A stretch of 64,000 nucleotides of DNA, from the NCBI GenBank assembly GCA_051453625.1, contig JBOZIK010000001.1, positions 83,260,344-83,324,343 of the forward strand, in the 5' to 3' direction. This document shows, in pieces, positions 32,311 to 46,242 of this stretch (its first letter is position 1; the number at the start of each line of letters is the position of its first letter). The notes beneath the pieces were generated by a model that saw only the letters and a list, made by a program, of their open reading frames with translations, ran no database searches and was not told the origin of the DNA. The DNA is from Welwitschia mirabilis. Lineage: Eukaryota > Gnetophyta > Gnetopsida > Welwitschiales. The position numbers were made by a program, and so were the translations under genes.

Positions 32311-35300
32311 CAATTAAAAAATACAATAAAATTTTATTGTATTAAACCCAGGAAGAGAAATGATCTCTCTTTGTACACATCCACTACTAGATTGCATAAC
32401 CTTGGCATTCAAAAAACATAAAGCAGTAATAGCTTTTTAGGTTTTATAAAATGATATCAAACCAAATAACAAAGAAGAAAACATGGAATTTTTTACATAT
32501 AGCCTTCTAAAAAGATGGGAATGTCCTCCCTCAAATTAGAAAATAAGAGAAGATTGTGAAGATTATTTCTTATTTATCACACTTATCTTGTTATTGTTGG
32601 CAATACTACAGTTCCACCTCCATTAGTTTTAGTCACTTGATACTCTTTTTTATCTTTAAATGTAGTTGAAGATGCCTTTTGATAATTATGAGTTCCTACT
32701 TTCATATCCTTCTTTATATCCATTTTAGCTAGATCTTTCTTTGGATTCATTTCATAGGCTTTCAAGCTATACTTTGTGTTCATGTATTATGTAAAGAATC
32801 AACTAAGCATCTACAAGGCCAAACCTAATTCCATTTGGTACTTGTAATATAACAACTTAAGCTTATTCAAATTTCAATCAATTTAGAGTTAAATTCTAGA
32901 GTTAAGCAATAGTTTAAAGGTCTTACAATTACTCTAACAAATAAATCTCTCTCTAGCACCATCTCAGAGGTCCAAATTCTAGCATTCATAAATAGGAAGA
33001 AGGATAGCAAAAAGGGCTTGTATTGAATACTCTTTATTTTTATCATAGTTCTCTGCAATTAGCAATTAAAACACAATTCTTATCATTAAATGTTATTCTT
33101 ATAAAAATTAATTAATAAAATGACTAGTTGCTAACTTCTAAAAATGTCAAAGACTTCATTGTTCTTATAGACCATGGATGATATAAAGTGTTGGTTGGAA
33201 ATTGAATTGGTGTGACAGGAATCTATACACCTTTTTTTGTTATATTTTCTTTGGTCTTTATTAACTAACTATTAGAATGTTCTTGCCATGTTCATCCAGC
33301 ATTCATTTTCTAGTTACAGTGGTTGGCTTTGTAGGTCCTATACTCCACTTATCATAATTCCTCTTACTATGATGGATATTTGATAAGATATTATTACCCT
33401 AAAATTAAAAGACATTACTCCACAAACAACCTAAGAACATAAAATTCAAACATGAATAGAAAATCTTTTATCTTATATATTTTATGTCAAAAAAAGAAAG
33501 AGTATCATGAATTATGTAATGATCTAATTTTTTGAGAATCTTTTAGGTTATGGATTTTTTCAAAGGAGACTCTTGTATTCTTTGAAAATCTTAATAGATG
33601 ATTGATTTGGAGTTGAAATAAGGATGAAAGGGTAGGCAATATTTTTGTCTTCCATTTTGCTCATAATTTAGAGAGTTTTTACTCCTCAATGTCACTAAAT
33701 GTGTCAACTATTATAGGCTATTTTTTATAAAAGCTAATTCATAGGTGATACTATTTCCTTAATAGCTGCCATAAAATGTCTTACTGAATTAAAAGGTAGA
33801 AATTATAAGTTAACCAATACATCATTTAAATATACGAACTTGAAATATCTCATAGATGTTTCATCTAATATAGAATTATTAGTTCTAGTTGAACCATAGG
33901 ATGTGCCATGTTTAAAAGCTGACTATGGTTGATAAAACATTATTAGACTATTAGCATATAGAACATCCTCAATATATAACATGATGTTAAAATTCTGACT
34001 CTTCAAAACTTAAGAATAGATCTCAAGAATTGCGTTTCCAACATACTTGTTATATTAAATGTTGTTAATGTTGAAAACTAATTAGAAAAGATCAGGATAC
34101 CTATGCTTCAGTAGCAGGAGAATTATTTTAGCCTTATCTCCAAAAAGGTCATGCTTTTCATGGTTTTTTGAAGATTCCCATGGTTATAGTAATGTTGATT
34201 TTTCATCTTTAGTAATTTTCTTTTTCTATAGAGATATCAAAGCTTCTATTAGGTTCTGCACATCTACAATATTATGCTTAGTGGATAAGTCAAAAAAGGA
34301 TAAAAGTAATTCAAGATAAAATTTATCTACTATGATATGCCAATAAATAACATTTTTAAGATTTGATTTCCCATCCTTGGGAAGGGAATCCATGTAAACA
34401 TCTAGAATATCCATCTTTGATAGGACCTAAGAAATAATTTCTAGTATATCCTTTGATGGGACCATTTCATTCTATAGAAATCTGCAAGTATCCTTTCATA
34501 GACCTATTTCAGTTACTCTTAGAAGCCACCACATCTACAACAACTATTTTAATTTCCATGATTTCCCTACTTATCAAAGACAAAGATTTTACTAATGTTG
34601 AATTAGACTTCTATTAATGAGTCTAAGATTGAATCAAGAATGGACCCTCTGTAATTCCCTAAATACTAGCAACATTTTTGTTATTTTAGCCTAGAATTTC
34701 ATTAAAACAATGTATTATATAACTTTGAGATGTAGATCTTTATTTGTATGTTGATTATCTCTATTCCATAGCTTTAATTTCTAAGTTCTAAATTTCTAGC
34801 ATTAATAAATTTGAGTTATCCATGAACATACTATGCCTTGTCTTCTTATTACTTCATAAGTTACTAACACTTAAATTTGTTGTCATTTTAAGACTCATAG
34901 AAAAATAAGATAACTTTATAATGCGGTCCATTAATTTGAAAAATAGTGGAACTCTCTTCTGGGAATCATTGATGCTTCTTTAAAATGAAGTAGAGAAAGG
35001 TGAAAATATGTTTGATTGGCCTATGTTTTCTTTCTAGAGTATTTATTTTGAATTACTTATACTACCAAAATTGTTAAATAAATGATAATTATATTCTTAA
35101 AGTAAGTAGAAGTTTGGGAGTATCTAATTTATGCCAAAGTCATCATAAATAAGAGAATCCCCTATTTTGAAAGTAGGCATACTATGATTATAATGTCATA
35201 CCTTATTCTCATTTGAATTTCTATTGTCTAATCTCAAGAGAAGGCATCTCTAAGTTGTTGAAATTAAAACAATATTACTTTTCCTTTAGTGCATGATTCT

Positions 35301-38300
35301 GATCTTTTTGTATAAGCTTATTTAACAATAATTTATGTCTTTTAGTTTTTATTTTATCTTGTAAAAGCTTTACTTCTACTTCATACTCCTTTAAGAATGT
35401 TCCCTAGTACTCTTAAATATGTCTCCATTCACTGGGCATAGCAAAACCAACTACAAGATATATTCTATGCTCAGGTTCCTCCTTGATAAGAGTCAAAATA
35501 AAGGAGCAATTCTAGCTCTTATTTTTTCCTTTCTTTGATCTAATGGATTATCCCTTATATCACTACTTGCAATGGGGTTTTTGGTGTGTTTTTGACCTAA
35601 CTGTATATGGCCTCTAGAACATATACATTATCCTACTATCTTCTTCATAACTAAGATATGTTAATCTTCCAAATGACTGCTTGATAGATGTAGCTTTGTT
35701 CTTTTCACTAATAGCTCTTTAGCTAGTAAATTCGATGACTGTTTTATTTCTAATCTATTTGGAACTTCCTCAAATGATTTAAAATTTGTAACAACCTAAG
35801 AAGATCCTATCTAATATTAATGCATGTATTAAAATAATGTTCTTCTCCTAGGCTCACATTTGAAACCATGACCTCTTCTACTCCTTTCTTCCATATAATA
35901 TTTCAAATATCTTATTAATAAGGAGCTATGATAATATTTCTGCAAAGGATTTTTTTTTATTTTCCTTTTTTTTAATGCTCAAGAAAAGCTCTTTGACATT
36001 GTCCAAAGACCATTTAAGTATTATTAAAGAAGACGTTTTCATTTAAACTAGGACCTTCATTTTTAGTTTTATTCTCCCTTTCTGCACCGGTAAGATATGC
36101 AACTATCAAAATAGCATTGTTAAATCTCATGTGACATCCCTCATCATCAACAAGGTAAGAAATATAATGAATGTTGATAATGCACTATGAATGACTTTAT
36201 TAGTTCCTAGCATTGGTTGATGAGTTGTTTTTTTCTCTATGCTTTATGATAAAGTATGTTTTGCATCTTCAAAAATACTAATGGAGGTATCTCTCAATAC
36301 CTAAATTAAAGACTATTGAGTTTAAATCAACCAAAAGGGAAAAAAATTTGTAACTCTTTCACATATTTAAACATGCATTTTAGAATGAATTAAAAAAATG
36401 TACTAAGTAAAATCACTAAACATTCTTTTCAGATAAGAGTGTAGGTAGATTATGCATTATCTAATATGGACAATTGAAATAACCTTCATCTAATAGACAA
36501 TTGATATAGATATAGGTATAGATTCAATAATTAGTAAAAAGGTTTTGATCTAATAGTAGATGTATTAAAGCATTACATTTTAAATTGTACAAGAATAAGC
36601 TTAATCAAGGTTTAAGACAAGAGTAAGATACTGTTCTTGATCATCCAATATTATAGATTACCTCATTTATAGTTACACAACAAAGGGTTTATATAAGTTT
36701 TTGGATGTTTAATATTATTTAAACATAAAATGTATAAATGGTAGCTCCATCTATTGATGTAATCTAGCTTACTATGTTGTTGTTTTTTTTACAAATGCTC
36801 TACATTTGATGGCAAACATATGTTCCATTTTGATCACAACACATAATTCTATATTCAATATGAAAGATATACTATATATCTTCTACTTTGAGAAATTGAA
36901 AGGTATCAATTTTCACTAGGATGGTAATAGTATTCTATTAGTTCTGACATTTCTTTTTAACTAATGTTGGTAAAATGTAAAGGCCTATAATTCACTATTA
37001 GAAGCTATGCCAGTCCTTCCATGTTTATTCTTGGCCAATGGTAGTTCATACCTTTAAGACAAAATTATATAGATTTTAGACACAATGCAATAGCCTTTCA
37101 TCAATATCATAGTAATAATTGACACCATCAAGTGATAAATAGAAGAATTTTTGAACTATTTTCACATTAAAGTTTGAACAAGTAAACCAAGGCAAAAATA
37201 AAATAGATTAAGATAATTTAGTACTTCCTTGTTTTGATTAATCAAATTTTACACTTTGAAATATACATTTAAAATAAGACAAAAATAAATAAAACAATTG
37301 TGATTCCAACCTTTTAAAATACTAAATTATCTAATCACAAAATTGAGAAATGAAAGAACATGAAGAAGAATGTATACAAACATGACCATCAAGAAATGTT
37401 TCTTTATAGAAAGGTAAACTATTTGAGAAGATCACAAAAGTAGAGTAATAGAAAAAAATTATCTATGACAAATGACATCCAAGTGTAAAAATACTACAAA
37501 ATCATGTTAAAATGATCCTAGAGAAGTGAAGCCTAAATGACCAAAAGTTAGACATCTAAGAGCAAGAATTCTAAAAGATAATGCATGATGTGTCATCATG
37601 GCAACATAGTAAGATCTCTTTACAAATCAGTCATAGTTGCCCTTATAATCCCACTATAGTAAACTTGTAAAAATAACATCTTCCTCTCTTATGCTATTAA
37701 TAGCATACTCTCTTTTATCTATGTCTATTTTAGTTAGAAGATAAGAAATAGGACAAAAATGTTTCCTTGATAGAAGCAAAGTAAGAAACTACCAAACATA
37801 AATAAAGAACTCTTATACCACACTTAAGTCTAAAAGGCACTTAAAGGCCTAATAGAAATTAAAAAGTAGATAGATAGAATATAAAATAGCAAAACCAAAA
37901 AGCCAAGTAGACTAAAGCCATAAAGTAAGGAAAACATGATATTAAATACATAATCCTAACATGAACAATAATTATTGTAATCTAAGAAATCCTAACTAGA
38001 GGAGTTCAAAGGAATAAGAGAGAAAACAATATGAAATGCTAATAATGAATAGCAAAAATATGTTTACCAAGTAGACCTCATATCCTAGGAAAGATAAACA
38101 TGTGATATCTTAGCTTAAAATCATACAATAGAGATATCAAAAACTTATAATCGAAGGTAATTTCAAAATAAGATGAAATTCATGATGAAGCCAAACAAAA
38201 TTTGGCATCAAGGATAAGTTGGAAGGTAATTTAAGATGGGTTAAAGATTAAATTAGAAAACAACTAGATCAAATTTGGAAAATATTGGTAATTCGTGTAA

Positions 38301-38651
38301 ATTTAGTAAAATGATTCTTTTCAAGAGTATGTCAACATGGAGATGCTTACACTTTTTTCAAAACATCTAAAAAAAAAAAAAAACTAGTATGATGATATAA
38401 TTCTTATAATATCAAAACCCAAATTTTAGTTGTATAACTATAAACTATGTAGATCAAACAATTATTGCTTATAATTTTTTAATCAAAAAGAAATGAAAGA
38501 AATGATATATGGAAATCACAACATACATGTTTAGATAAAACTATGTCTTATCATCATAAAAATTGAAAATCTAATGAAATTAAAAATAGAATCTTTATTA
38601 TCTTCCCTTGTGGCTAGGCCTTTTTTTTTTCTATTATCAAAGGCCTTTTTT
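32311..38651. other. Interior of the CACTA-like element, left part
   Basis: No domain can be named. Minus-strand open stretches (32583-32783, 32867-33058, 34226-34414) are short. The segment around 35380-36130 is a little less AT-rich and reads on the minus strand as broken peptide (PIASSDIRDNPLDQRKEK, DDEGCHMRFNNAIL). It may be an old transposon ORF, but I do not recognise it. A-runs at 38370-38384 and T-runs at 38621-38651 border a gap. Confidence 0.35.
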
Positions 38652-39187
38652 NNNNNNNNNNNNNNNNNNNNNNNNNNNNNNNNNNNNNNNNNNNNNNNNN
38701 NNNNNNNNNNNNNNNNNNNNNNNNNNNNNNNNNNNNNNNNNNNNNNNNNNNNNNNNNNNNNNNNNNNNNNNNNNNNNNNNNNNNNNNNNNNNNNNNNNNN
38801 NNNNNNNNNNNNNNNNNNNNNNNNNNNNNNNNNNNNNNNNNNNNNNNNNNNNNNNNNNNNNNNNNNNNNNNNNNNNNNNNNNNNNNNNNNNNNNNNNNNN
38901 NNNNNNNNNNNNNNNNNNNNNNNNNNNNNNNNNNNNNNNNNNNNNNNNNNNNNNNNNNNNNNNNNNNNNNNNNNNNNNNNNNNNNNNNNNNNNNNNNNNN
39001 NNNNNNNNNNNNNNNNNNNNNNNNNNNNNNNNNNNNNNNNNNNNNNNNNNNNNNNNNNNNNNNNNNNNNNNNNNNNNNNNNNNNNNNNNNNNNNNNNNNN
39101 NNNNNNNNNNNNNNNNNNNNNNNNNNNNNNNNNNNNNNNNNNNNNNNNNNNNNNNNNNNNNNNNNNNNNNNNNNNNNNNNNNNNNNN
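38652..39187. other. Assembly gap (536 N)
   Basis: Flanked on the left by two copies of AGGCCTTTTTT around a T-run. Confidence 0.99.
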
Positions 39188-42100
39188 AAGAAAAAGGGGA
39201 AAAAATTAATTCTCCATGTGATTTTCATGTAATGTAGTATTTTCAAATCATTTATAAGTTACAAATATTCAAGTTTATATCGTGCTTGTACATCGTGAAT
39301 ACAACATATCATAAGAAATAAAAGCAACAATCATTTATTAAGATTTATTATAAACTGGGAATCATCAAAGGGACACATAGTTATTATATGATTGCTACAT
39401 AGTGCAGTACCTTATCCAATACTTCATTACTCATCAATATTTGCAAAGAGAATTGATACTACATTTTCTAGATTTAGCATATAAGCATGCTTCCATGCAG
39501 TAAATATAATATGTGAGATATTAGTTACAACTTGCAATAATACATATTGAAAATAGACAAAGATAATTGCAAAACAGTCACAAGTAGTATATGAGAGGCA
39601 ATCTTAACACACGAAGGGCAATTGACATATTAATGTGCAATCAGAACCTTCTACTTTTTAAGAAACTTTAGGAAAAAAGATAATTGCTTGAAAGCCGAGG
39701 AGAAAAATTGTAATCAAGATTGTTTTGCATCTAACAAAGTCATTATTTTGAAGAGTTAGCCTTTCTTTTATTATCAATGTTCCAGCCATCATAGAACCCT
39801 TTTTACTCATTAAAAGGAGGGGGTAATGGAAGCATATAAAAAAATATATTAAAACTAAATAGACATGTATAGATGCATAAACGCCTAGATGTAGACAAAC
39901 ATACCCATCATAAACTAGATAAAAGTTTTTTGTCTTTGTAAATAAAAATGAAAAAACATAATTATGTGCTTAGAATAGGATTGACATCAAGTAAATATAT
40001 TTATTGGATTGAGGGCTACTTTATCACTAGCCCAGTTTTAAAATAGAGGCTGATAATTCCCTTACCTATTGTGAAAGATTCTCTTGGATATGTAAGTATG
40101 CACTTTAAAGTTTGTTTCTTTGAGTGGATCTCATGATTTTAAAGTTATATCATGTACTTTTAATACTTCCAAACTATGCAATCTAGCTTAGTATTTACCT
40201 TTATTCCTTACCCAATAGGTAGTACAGAGGAATGGACACATAAACTTAAAGGTCTAATCAACAAGAAAGCCTTAGTATTTAGTTTCTCTTTTCCTTTATT
40301 TCAAATATTCCCGTGTCTTATTGTCATACATGAGAAAGATATGTGATGATTGCATCTATAATGATGTAAAATGTAAAGGGTATGAAAAAATAATCTCAAT
40401 TTTATCAAAGTGTGTATAACATTTTCTTAGAAAATGGTATGATTTGTAAGGAATCTTTAAAAAGTGATCCCTTGACTTGTAAAAGTAGAATCAAAAGCTT
40501 TCATCATATTGTCTATCTTATTAATTATCAATCTTTTCAAAAAAATCCAAGAAAACAATTCCTAGATATCTATACTTTTTAGTTTTTCTAGATGCACTTT
40601 GAATTGTAAATTTAACTCAACTAAGGTATCTCTATTATTTCATAGAGCTCCATCCATTTTTATTTGATTTACTTCTAGTGTTCAAGTCTACTATTGTTAT
40701 ACAAGGGGACTTATTCTTAAGTTTCTCTTGTTGTCTTCTAGCAAATCCTATATAATTTGGTTGGTTAGCAAAATTTTAGTATCATTAGTAACCCCATAAT
40801 CTTAGTAATAAAACCCAAATGCATAATATAATTGATGAAGAAATAAATTATTTTTAATGAAATTATTATTAGTAAAAGGATAACTTGAAATTTTACATAA
40901 CTAAAACACCTTGGTTGTTTTATAAAGCTCACTCTATCTTTAATTTTTTTACATTTTTTATTCAAGTTTATTATTGAGTTATAATAGAACTCATTCTTAG
41001 ATACCTCTTCATTATTATTTGTATCCATCCCTATTTAATTTGATTACTTAATAAAATTTTAACATCATTGACAAGCCCCATAATTTCTATTAAGAAAATT
41101 CAACAACATTGTACAATTAATAAAGATAATAAATTCTTTTTATTCAAGCTCTTTTTAACAAAAAAGGAATACTTAATAAACAACTAAAATTAAAATTGAA
41201 ATCCAAAATTTATTGTTTAAAAAAAGAGCCTTTCAAAAATACTAAAAATGGTAATAATGCACTCTAAGTGAAAGAGACTCTAAAGGCATTATGTAAGGTT
41301 TGCAAGTCCATTTTTAATAACTATACCTTTACATTACTACTTCTTTAGAGTAAATATTTCATGTTTGCTTCTACACTTCTACTTTATGCCATCTAATTTT
41401 TTTATGATAGGTGAACAATACTTATACTCCATGGGCTTTGAAAAGCTAAGACATAGTAACACCAGACTATAATATTTTTAAGAAAAAATGTATTTGTAAA
41501 TAAAGTATTTTAGGTACATCTAAAAAACTAGATAATATTTAAAAAATAAAAATGTAAGGACATTATTACCTTTCTGGTATTGAATATTCCATACTTCAAA
41601 TATAGGCACTTGCTTCTCTCTTTACAGTTTAAGATCTCTAAAATTTGAAAAAAAGCCATTAAATGTAATTCCTTAAATGTTTAAAGTTTAAAATAATGTG
41701 ATATATAGAAAAATAAACATGTTGAATCTAAAATCTTTGATTAAATATAAGAATTATCTAACTTATTTGATATTTTTCTTATAAGAGATTGAAATTCTCT
41801 AAAGTTTGTGAAAAATAGAAAAATTACTTTTTCAATGTGACTTGGGAATAACAAGATAGATAAGTAATTAACCATAGTATAAATTAAATCTAAAATAATT
41901 TCAAATACAAACCAACATCACATCCAAGAAAAAAACAAATGCACATGATTATAAGCTATGATTTAAATTCGAAGTAAAAACATTTAACAAATTTTCACAT
42001 TCAAAAGTTAGATTTTTTAATATAAATCTTGGCTCTAACATCCACATTAATATTCATGATCTCAGCAACATGGTGGATAATGAAATGAACAAGTTTACTC

Positions 42101-42389
42101 TTGTTGTAGCACTCTACACAAGCCTGTATATCTTCTTTCGAAACCCTACACTTACTAAGATCGATGTATCAAGCAATAAGTATCATGTGAGCAAACAATA
42201 AGCTAGTATCATGCTTAATCAGGTTTTTCCTTCTAATGCATGTCTTTTTCTCAAGAAAGCAAGGAAAAAGCAATGAGCTAAGTATCATGCAGTAAGCAAG
42301 CAGTGAGTGACAGGTAGGATTTGTGTGAAAGAATTTTGTTTGATGTTTTAACAAACATGCACTAAATGTTTTTGTTTTATTTGTATGTA
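39188..42389. other. Interior of the CACTA-like element, right part
   Basis: AT-rich DNA with no recognised domain. The open stretch at 40765-41028 (minus) is Ile/Leu-rich and could encode one membrane-like segment, but it has no family resemblance and lies in low-complexity DNA. Confidence 0.4.
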
Positions 42390-42630
42390 GGTTTTTAGGT
42401 GTTTGTTTCTTAAATGCCTTAAAAACATGCCTTATTTTTAAGGTGCTTTATAATAAATGCTTTAAATTAATGGCTTTCAAGATGCCTATTTAAACGAATG
42501 CCTTAAAAAGGTTTAAAATAATGGCTTTCAAGGCACTTATTTAAACCAATTCTTTAAAAAGTTACTTTATTTTCTTTTCCTTAAATATAAGGTGTTTATT
42601 ATAATAAATGCCTTAAAAGACTAGATTTCT
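42390..42630. repeat. Right subterminal repeat array of the CACTA-like element
   Basis: Repeats of AAATGCCTTAAAAA, TTTAAGGTGCTTTATAATAA, ATGGCTTTCAAGATGCC, GAATGCCTTAAAAAGG, ATGGCTTTCAAGGCACTT and AAGGTGTTTATTATAATAAA. Same vocabulary as the left array, 10 kb away. Confidence 0.65.
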
Positions 42631-42640
42631 TATGGTTACA

Positions 42641-43069
42641 CCAAGAAGAAAAATCTATGCTAAATCAGCAACAAGATTGCTAATTTATATTTTCTTTTTA
42701 GGTTTCTTATTCATTTCTCGATCTAGAGTCTTTTAACAGAGATATAAACTAATTGATTTCATTAAATCCAATCTAATAAATTTTGTGATTACTTTAGCTT
42801 ATTCCATTATTTTATTCCTCACATATATATAAGAGATAATACGTCATTTTATGTTTTTATTTGACTACATACATTTTAAGATCATCTCAAATCATCAAGA
42901 TTATAAAATTTTAAACCACTTTAATATCAATGGAAAAAATCAAATCTAGAATTTCATTTAAAAAAAATAAAATACTACTCCCATCATTTGTGAAAAAAAA
43001 ATCATAAATAGTTTGGTACTAGAAGGAGGATGTGAAAGTTAGTAAAAACATCAAATCTCATTAAATATA
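42641..43069. other. No recognised feature
   Basis: AT-rich DNA right of the CACTA-like end. Nothing readable. Confidence 0.5.
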
Positions 43070-43445
43070 GTAAAATTTGGTTAAGAACTCAATGAAATTA
43101 TAGTTAAACCAAAACTATCAAATCTGATCAAACCAAAATTAGTCAAATCTAATAAAACTATTAAAGCATATTTAAATTATATTAAATTATAGAATTCAAA
43201 TCTAGTTAGACCTAGTCAAATCTATTCAAAGTAAGTTAAACTTAATCTAATTTAGTTAGAATAAAATACTCAAACTTCATCAAATAGTCAAATTTAATTG
43301 ATAATATTGCAGTGTCAGGACCGAGTTCTTAAAGTTAATCAAACTTAGTTAAAGTAAGTTAAAGATAGTCAAGCCCAATCAAGCTTAGTCAAATTAACTC
43401 AAACCATTAAATCTTATTTAAATGTAATTAAATCATTATCAAACC
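43070..43445. repeat. Degenerate minisatellite built on AGTCAAATCTA
   Basis: Many copies of a 10-12-bp word: AGTCAAATCTA, ATCAAACCAAA, AGTTAGACCT, AGTCAAATCT, AAGTTAAACTTA, ATCAAACTTAG, AGTCAAGCCCA, ATCAAGCTTAG and AGTCAAATTA. Unit length and sequence drift along the array. Not coding. Confidence 0.7.
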
Positions 43446-43799
43446 AACTAACTCACTCACTATCTCATGACATTAGAACTAATCCACTATTTACAAGAAA
43501 TAAAATCTCATAAATAATTTAATGCTAGAAGGAGGAATCCTCTTGTAGGCTTTTCAATTATTTAATTCAACCTTTTCATCTACATTTCCAACCATCTTAT
43601 TGTAAACTCAGAGGAGTCAAAATGTCAATGTTAACATAAGGCAAAAAGACCTAAATTTCTACGAATATGTATAAAATCCTCATCTAATAAGACCCCTCTA
43701 TACTAACTATAGACAAGCTTCATGCTATCATGGACTATAGAGCTTATTAAAACTTGTACCTTTTCCATCCTAGTAATCAAATCCATGTTATGACATCCA
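43446..43799. other. No recognised feature
   Basis: Between the minisatellite and the gag-like remains of element F. Nothing readable. Confidence 0.5.
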
Positions 43800-46242
43800 A
43801 GATGTTAGGGTTAACTAGTCAAGAAAGAAGTAGGACTTGTTAGAATAAAATCTTCTATGAAAAGAGCAATGATGAAGAGTTCATTAACAAATGGGATTAT
43901 GAAGAAAATCTAGAAACCTAGTGTGAATCACAACCATGAGTACAAAGCGCAAAGAAATAGGCTAATGATGATGATAGCTTATTTAACTACTCCACACATG
44001 AGAATAATTACCTAGAAACAGATAAGTTAAAAATAAAACTCTTAACTAACTTGATTTAAAAACCATCTAAAATGATATTAGTGACCTAAAATGAGATCTC
44101 CAAAATAAGAAGAGCTATTTAGAATCTAATTTTGATAACACACCCATTCATCCCTATGTTCCTGGTAAAATCATACCACCTAATGAAATGCCTACTTTGA
44201 GAGATTCATAGGTGTATAAAACCATATCATAAGAAACTACAAACATGTGTCTCATATGTATAACATCAAATAAAACACAACCTATTACATGTTTTATTAA
44301 TCTTTTAAATAAAAAATCCTTAAGTGATATCATAGGATACCTACTCACTCTATCACAAGTATGAAACAACTACTTGAAATGTTTGTGCAACATTATGTAA
44401 TTAACATCAAAAATAAATGACATAAATACTTTGATAGTCTTGCATCAATAGTTCAATAAAATAGTATAAGACTATGCATGATAATGGAGGGTTATCACCT
44501 TACAATTAGAAACTGTTATTATAGATTTTAACATCACTTATTTATTTAAAACATCATGCATTCTATATGCTTTAGAATACCCAAGGATGAAATTTTTTTA
44601 AATGTTTAAATAGGATATCACATTAGCAAAAAGGATCAAAGTTATAGGAAAATAAAAAGGAGCTATCAAATATTATAGTTTATGATAAGGTGTATCAACA
44701 AGAATAGATCACAGAAATAACAACATCAAAGGAAATAATAATCTAAAGAATTTAGCTATTATAAACTAACCTTCTCAAGCAATTTATTCACCTCAACTAA
44801 TTAGTAACCTAGTAATGCCTCAAATACCACCTTAAACATATAATCCTTCATATGCTTTTACCTTCCTATTAGTTATGGAACAACCATATTGTCCACTTGC
44901 TTCAAAAATGCAAAATCCAAAAAAAACATAAACCTTATAATAGTAACAATTTTGAATTCAATAACAAGCATATACAACCCAAGATTAGGATAAAAATTAG
45001 TTTCATAACCAAAATTTAACTTAAATGTCAAGGAGGAATTTCATTAGATTAGACATAGCATTAACAAAAATCATTTTAATTTTGTAGTAAAAGGAAGTAA
45101 TTAAATTACCTTTAATTATAGAAAAGGATCTAAATGTCCCAAAACCAAAGAGTTATAATGAGATAAAGTATTATAAATATCATGGAATTAGAAGACATTA
45201 CATTGAAAATTGCTTTAACTTAAACCATATTATTCAAGACATTATTAAAAATAAAAGAGATATCAAGTTCTACAAAATCCCTACTGCTGTAAATGAATAA
45301 TTTGAAATTTACAAAAATCCATTCCCAACTCAAACTTGTACATCACCATTACCATAGAATGTAGTAGTTTAAGATGATAATGCTTATTATGTAATCCAGA
45401 CAATCCAAAATCAACTAAATAAGTCCCTAGAATGAATCATTTAAGAAAACAAATAAAAACTAGAATGACTAGCTTAAAAAAAAAATACTTAAATTTGTTT
45501 CATCCATTGATCTAATATTCAATCACAGTCACATATCTATAAAGTAAAGGAAGCTTAGCATTATCTCTCTTCACTGATCAAAACCTCTGAGTGCCATAGG
45601 CAAGTCTTTAAAAGACTATATAAAGAATAATTAACATTGAAAATACTTCCAATATAAGAATGTACCTAAAAGCAGGTAAACGTTTAGAAAAATAATGAAG
45701 ATCATGAAGTCATCCAATTTGAACCTAACAAAATTTTACCTACTTTATAAAAGATCATAATTACTATACTACCTTATATTCTAGTAAACATTAGACCTCC
45801 TAAAGTAGCTAGGGCCTTTATCAATGATTAAGTCAAATTAAAGGTGATAGGTTTATTATGACTTAAGAAGATCAAAATGAGCAATTTCTTAAACTTAAAG
45901 AAAGATGTCATAATTCAACAATTGTAAACAAAAACTGAGAGGAATAGTTAACTTACTCATTAAAGTATCTCAAAAAGTTAAAGACACTAATTTTCATGTA
46001 ATTAGTAATGTTATAGTAGTTAACTTACTATTAGGTAATTCTTGCATCATGAGAATGGGGAAAACTGTATCATTATCCCACTAAAAAATAAAGTTTATCA
46101 GATTAAAGATCTCAGTGCCAATGGAAATAAATCACATAGTATTAAATTTCAAAGCACCATGTCCATCCTCTTCCTCATCATCTTCTCAAATAAAAAAAAA
46201 CAAATCATTTCATTTTTACACTTTGAACATGATATAGATCAT
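43800..46242 (+). pseudogene. Gypsy gag-protease remnant F (Tat/Ogre-like)
   Basis: Plus-strand remains in the order gag, zinc-knuckle-like region, protease. Near 44770-44900 a Pro/Tyr-rich segment (PSQAIYSPQLI, MPQIPP) resembles the Pro-rich tail of such gags. At 45170-45300, YHGIRRHYIENCFNLNHIIQ then DIIKNKRDIKFY matches the YHxxxGHxTExCxxLRxxIQDLI pattern of Tat/Ogre gag. NPFPTQ at 45315 matches NPLPNH. The protease end reads TNFHVISN, VVNLLLGNSCIMRMG at about 45991-46060, matching FxVLxxPTSYNLLLGRPWIHxAG, with RPW replaced. It is cut at 46242, where the LTR of element D begins. Inactive. Confidence 0.7.

Larger units (their letters stand above)
32050..42637. mobile_element. Probable CACTA (En/Spm-like) DNA transposon, 10.6 kb
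   Basis: The left end is CACTGTAAAAAAT at 32050. The inverse of the right end is AACCATAAGAAAT (plus strand ...ATTTCTTATGGTT at 42625-42637), so 9 of 13 bases agree. ACA flanks both ends (32047-32049 and 42638-42640), a 3-bp target duplication as CACTA elements make. Just inside each end is an array of short words built on AAGGTGTTTTA and AATGCCTTAAAAGG, in both orientations, typical of CACTA subterminal regions. No transposase (TNP2/TNPD-like) motif could be read inside, so it is either very old or non-autonomous. The alternative, two unrelated repeat arrays, cannot be excluded. Confidence 0.55.

Noticed and set aside
35380-36130. Possible host gene exon in slightly less AT-rich DNA
   Set aside because: The minus-strand reading is interrupted by several stops, shows no splice-bounded exon and no recognisable domain; it lies inside the proposed CACTA element.
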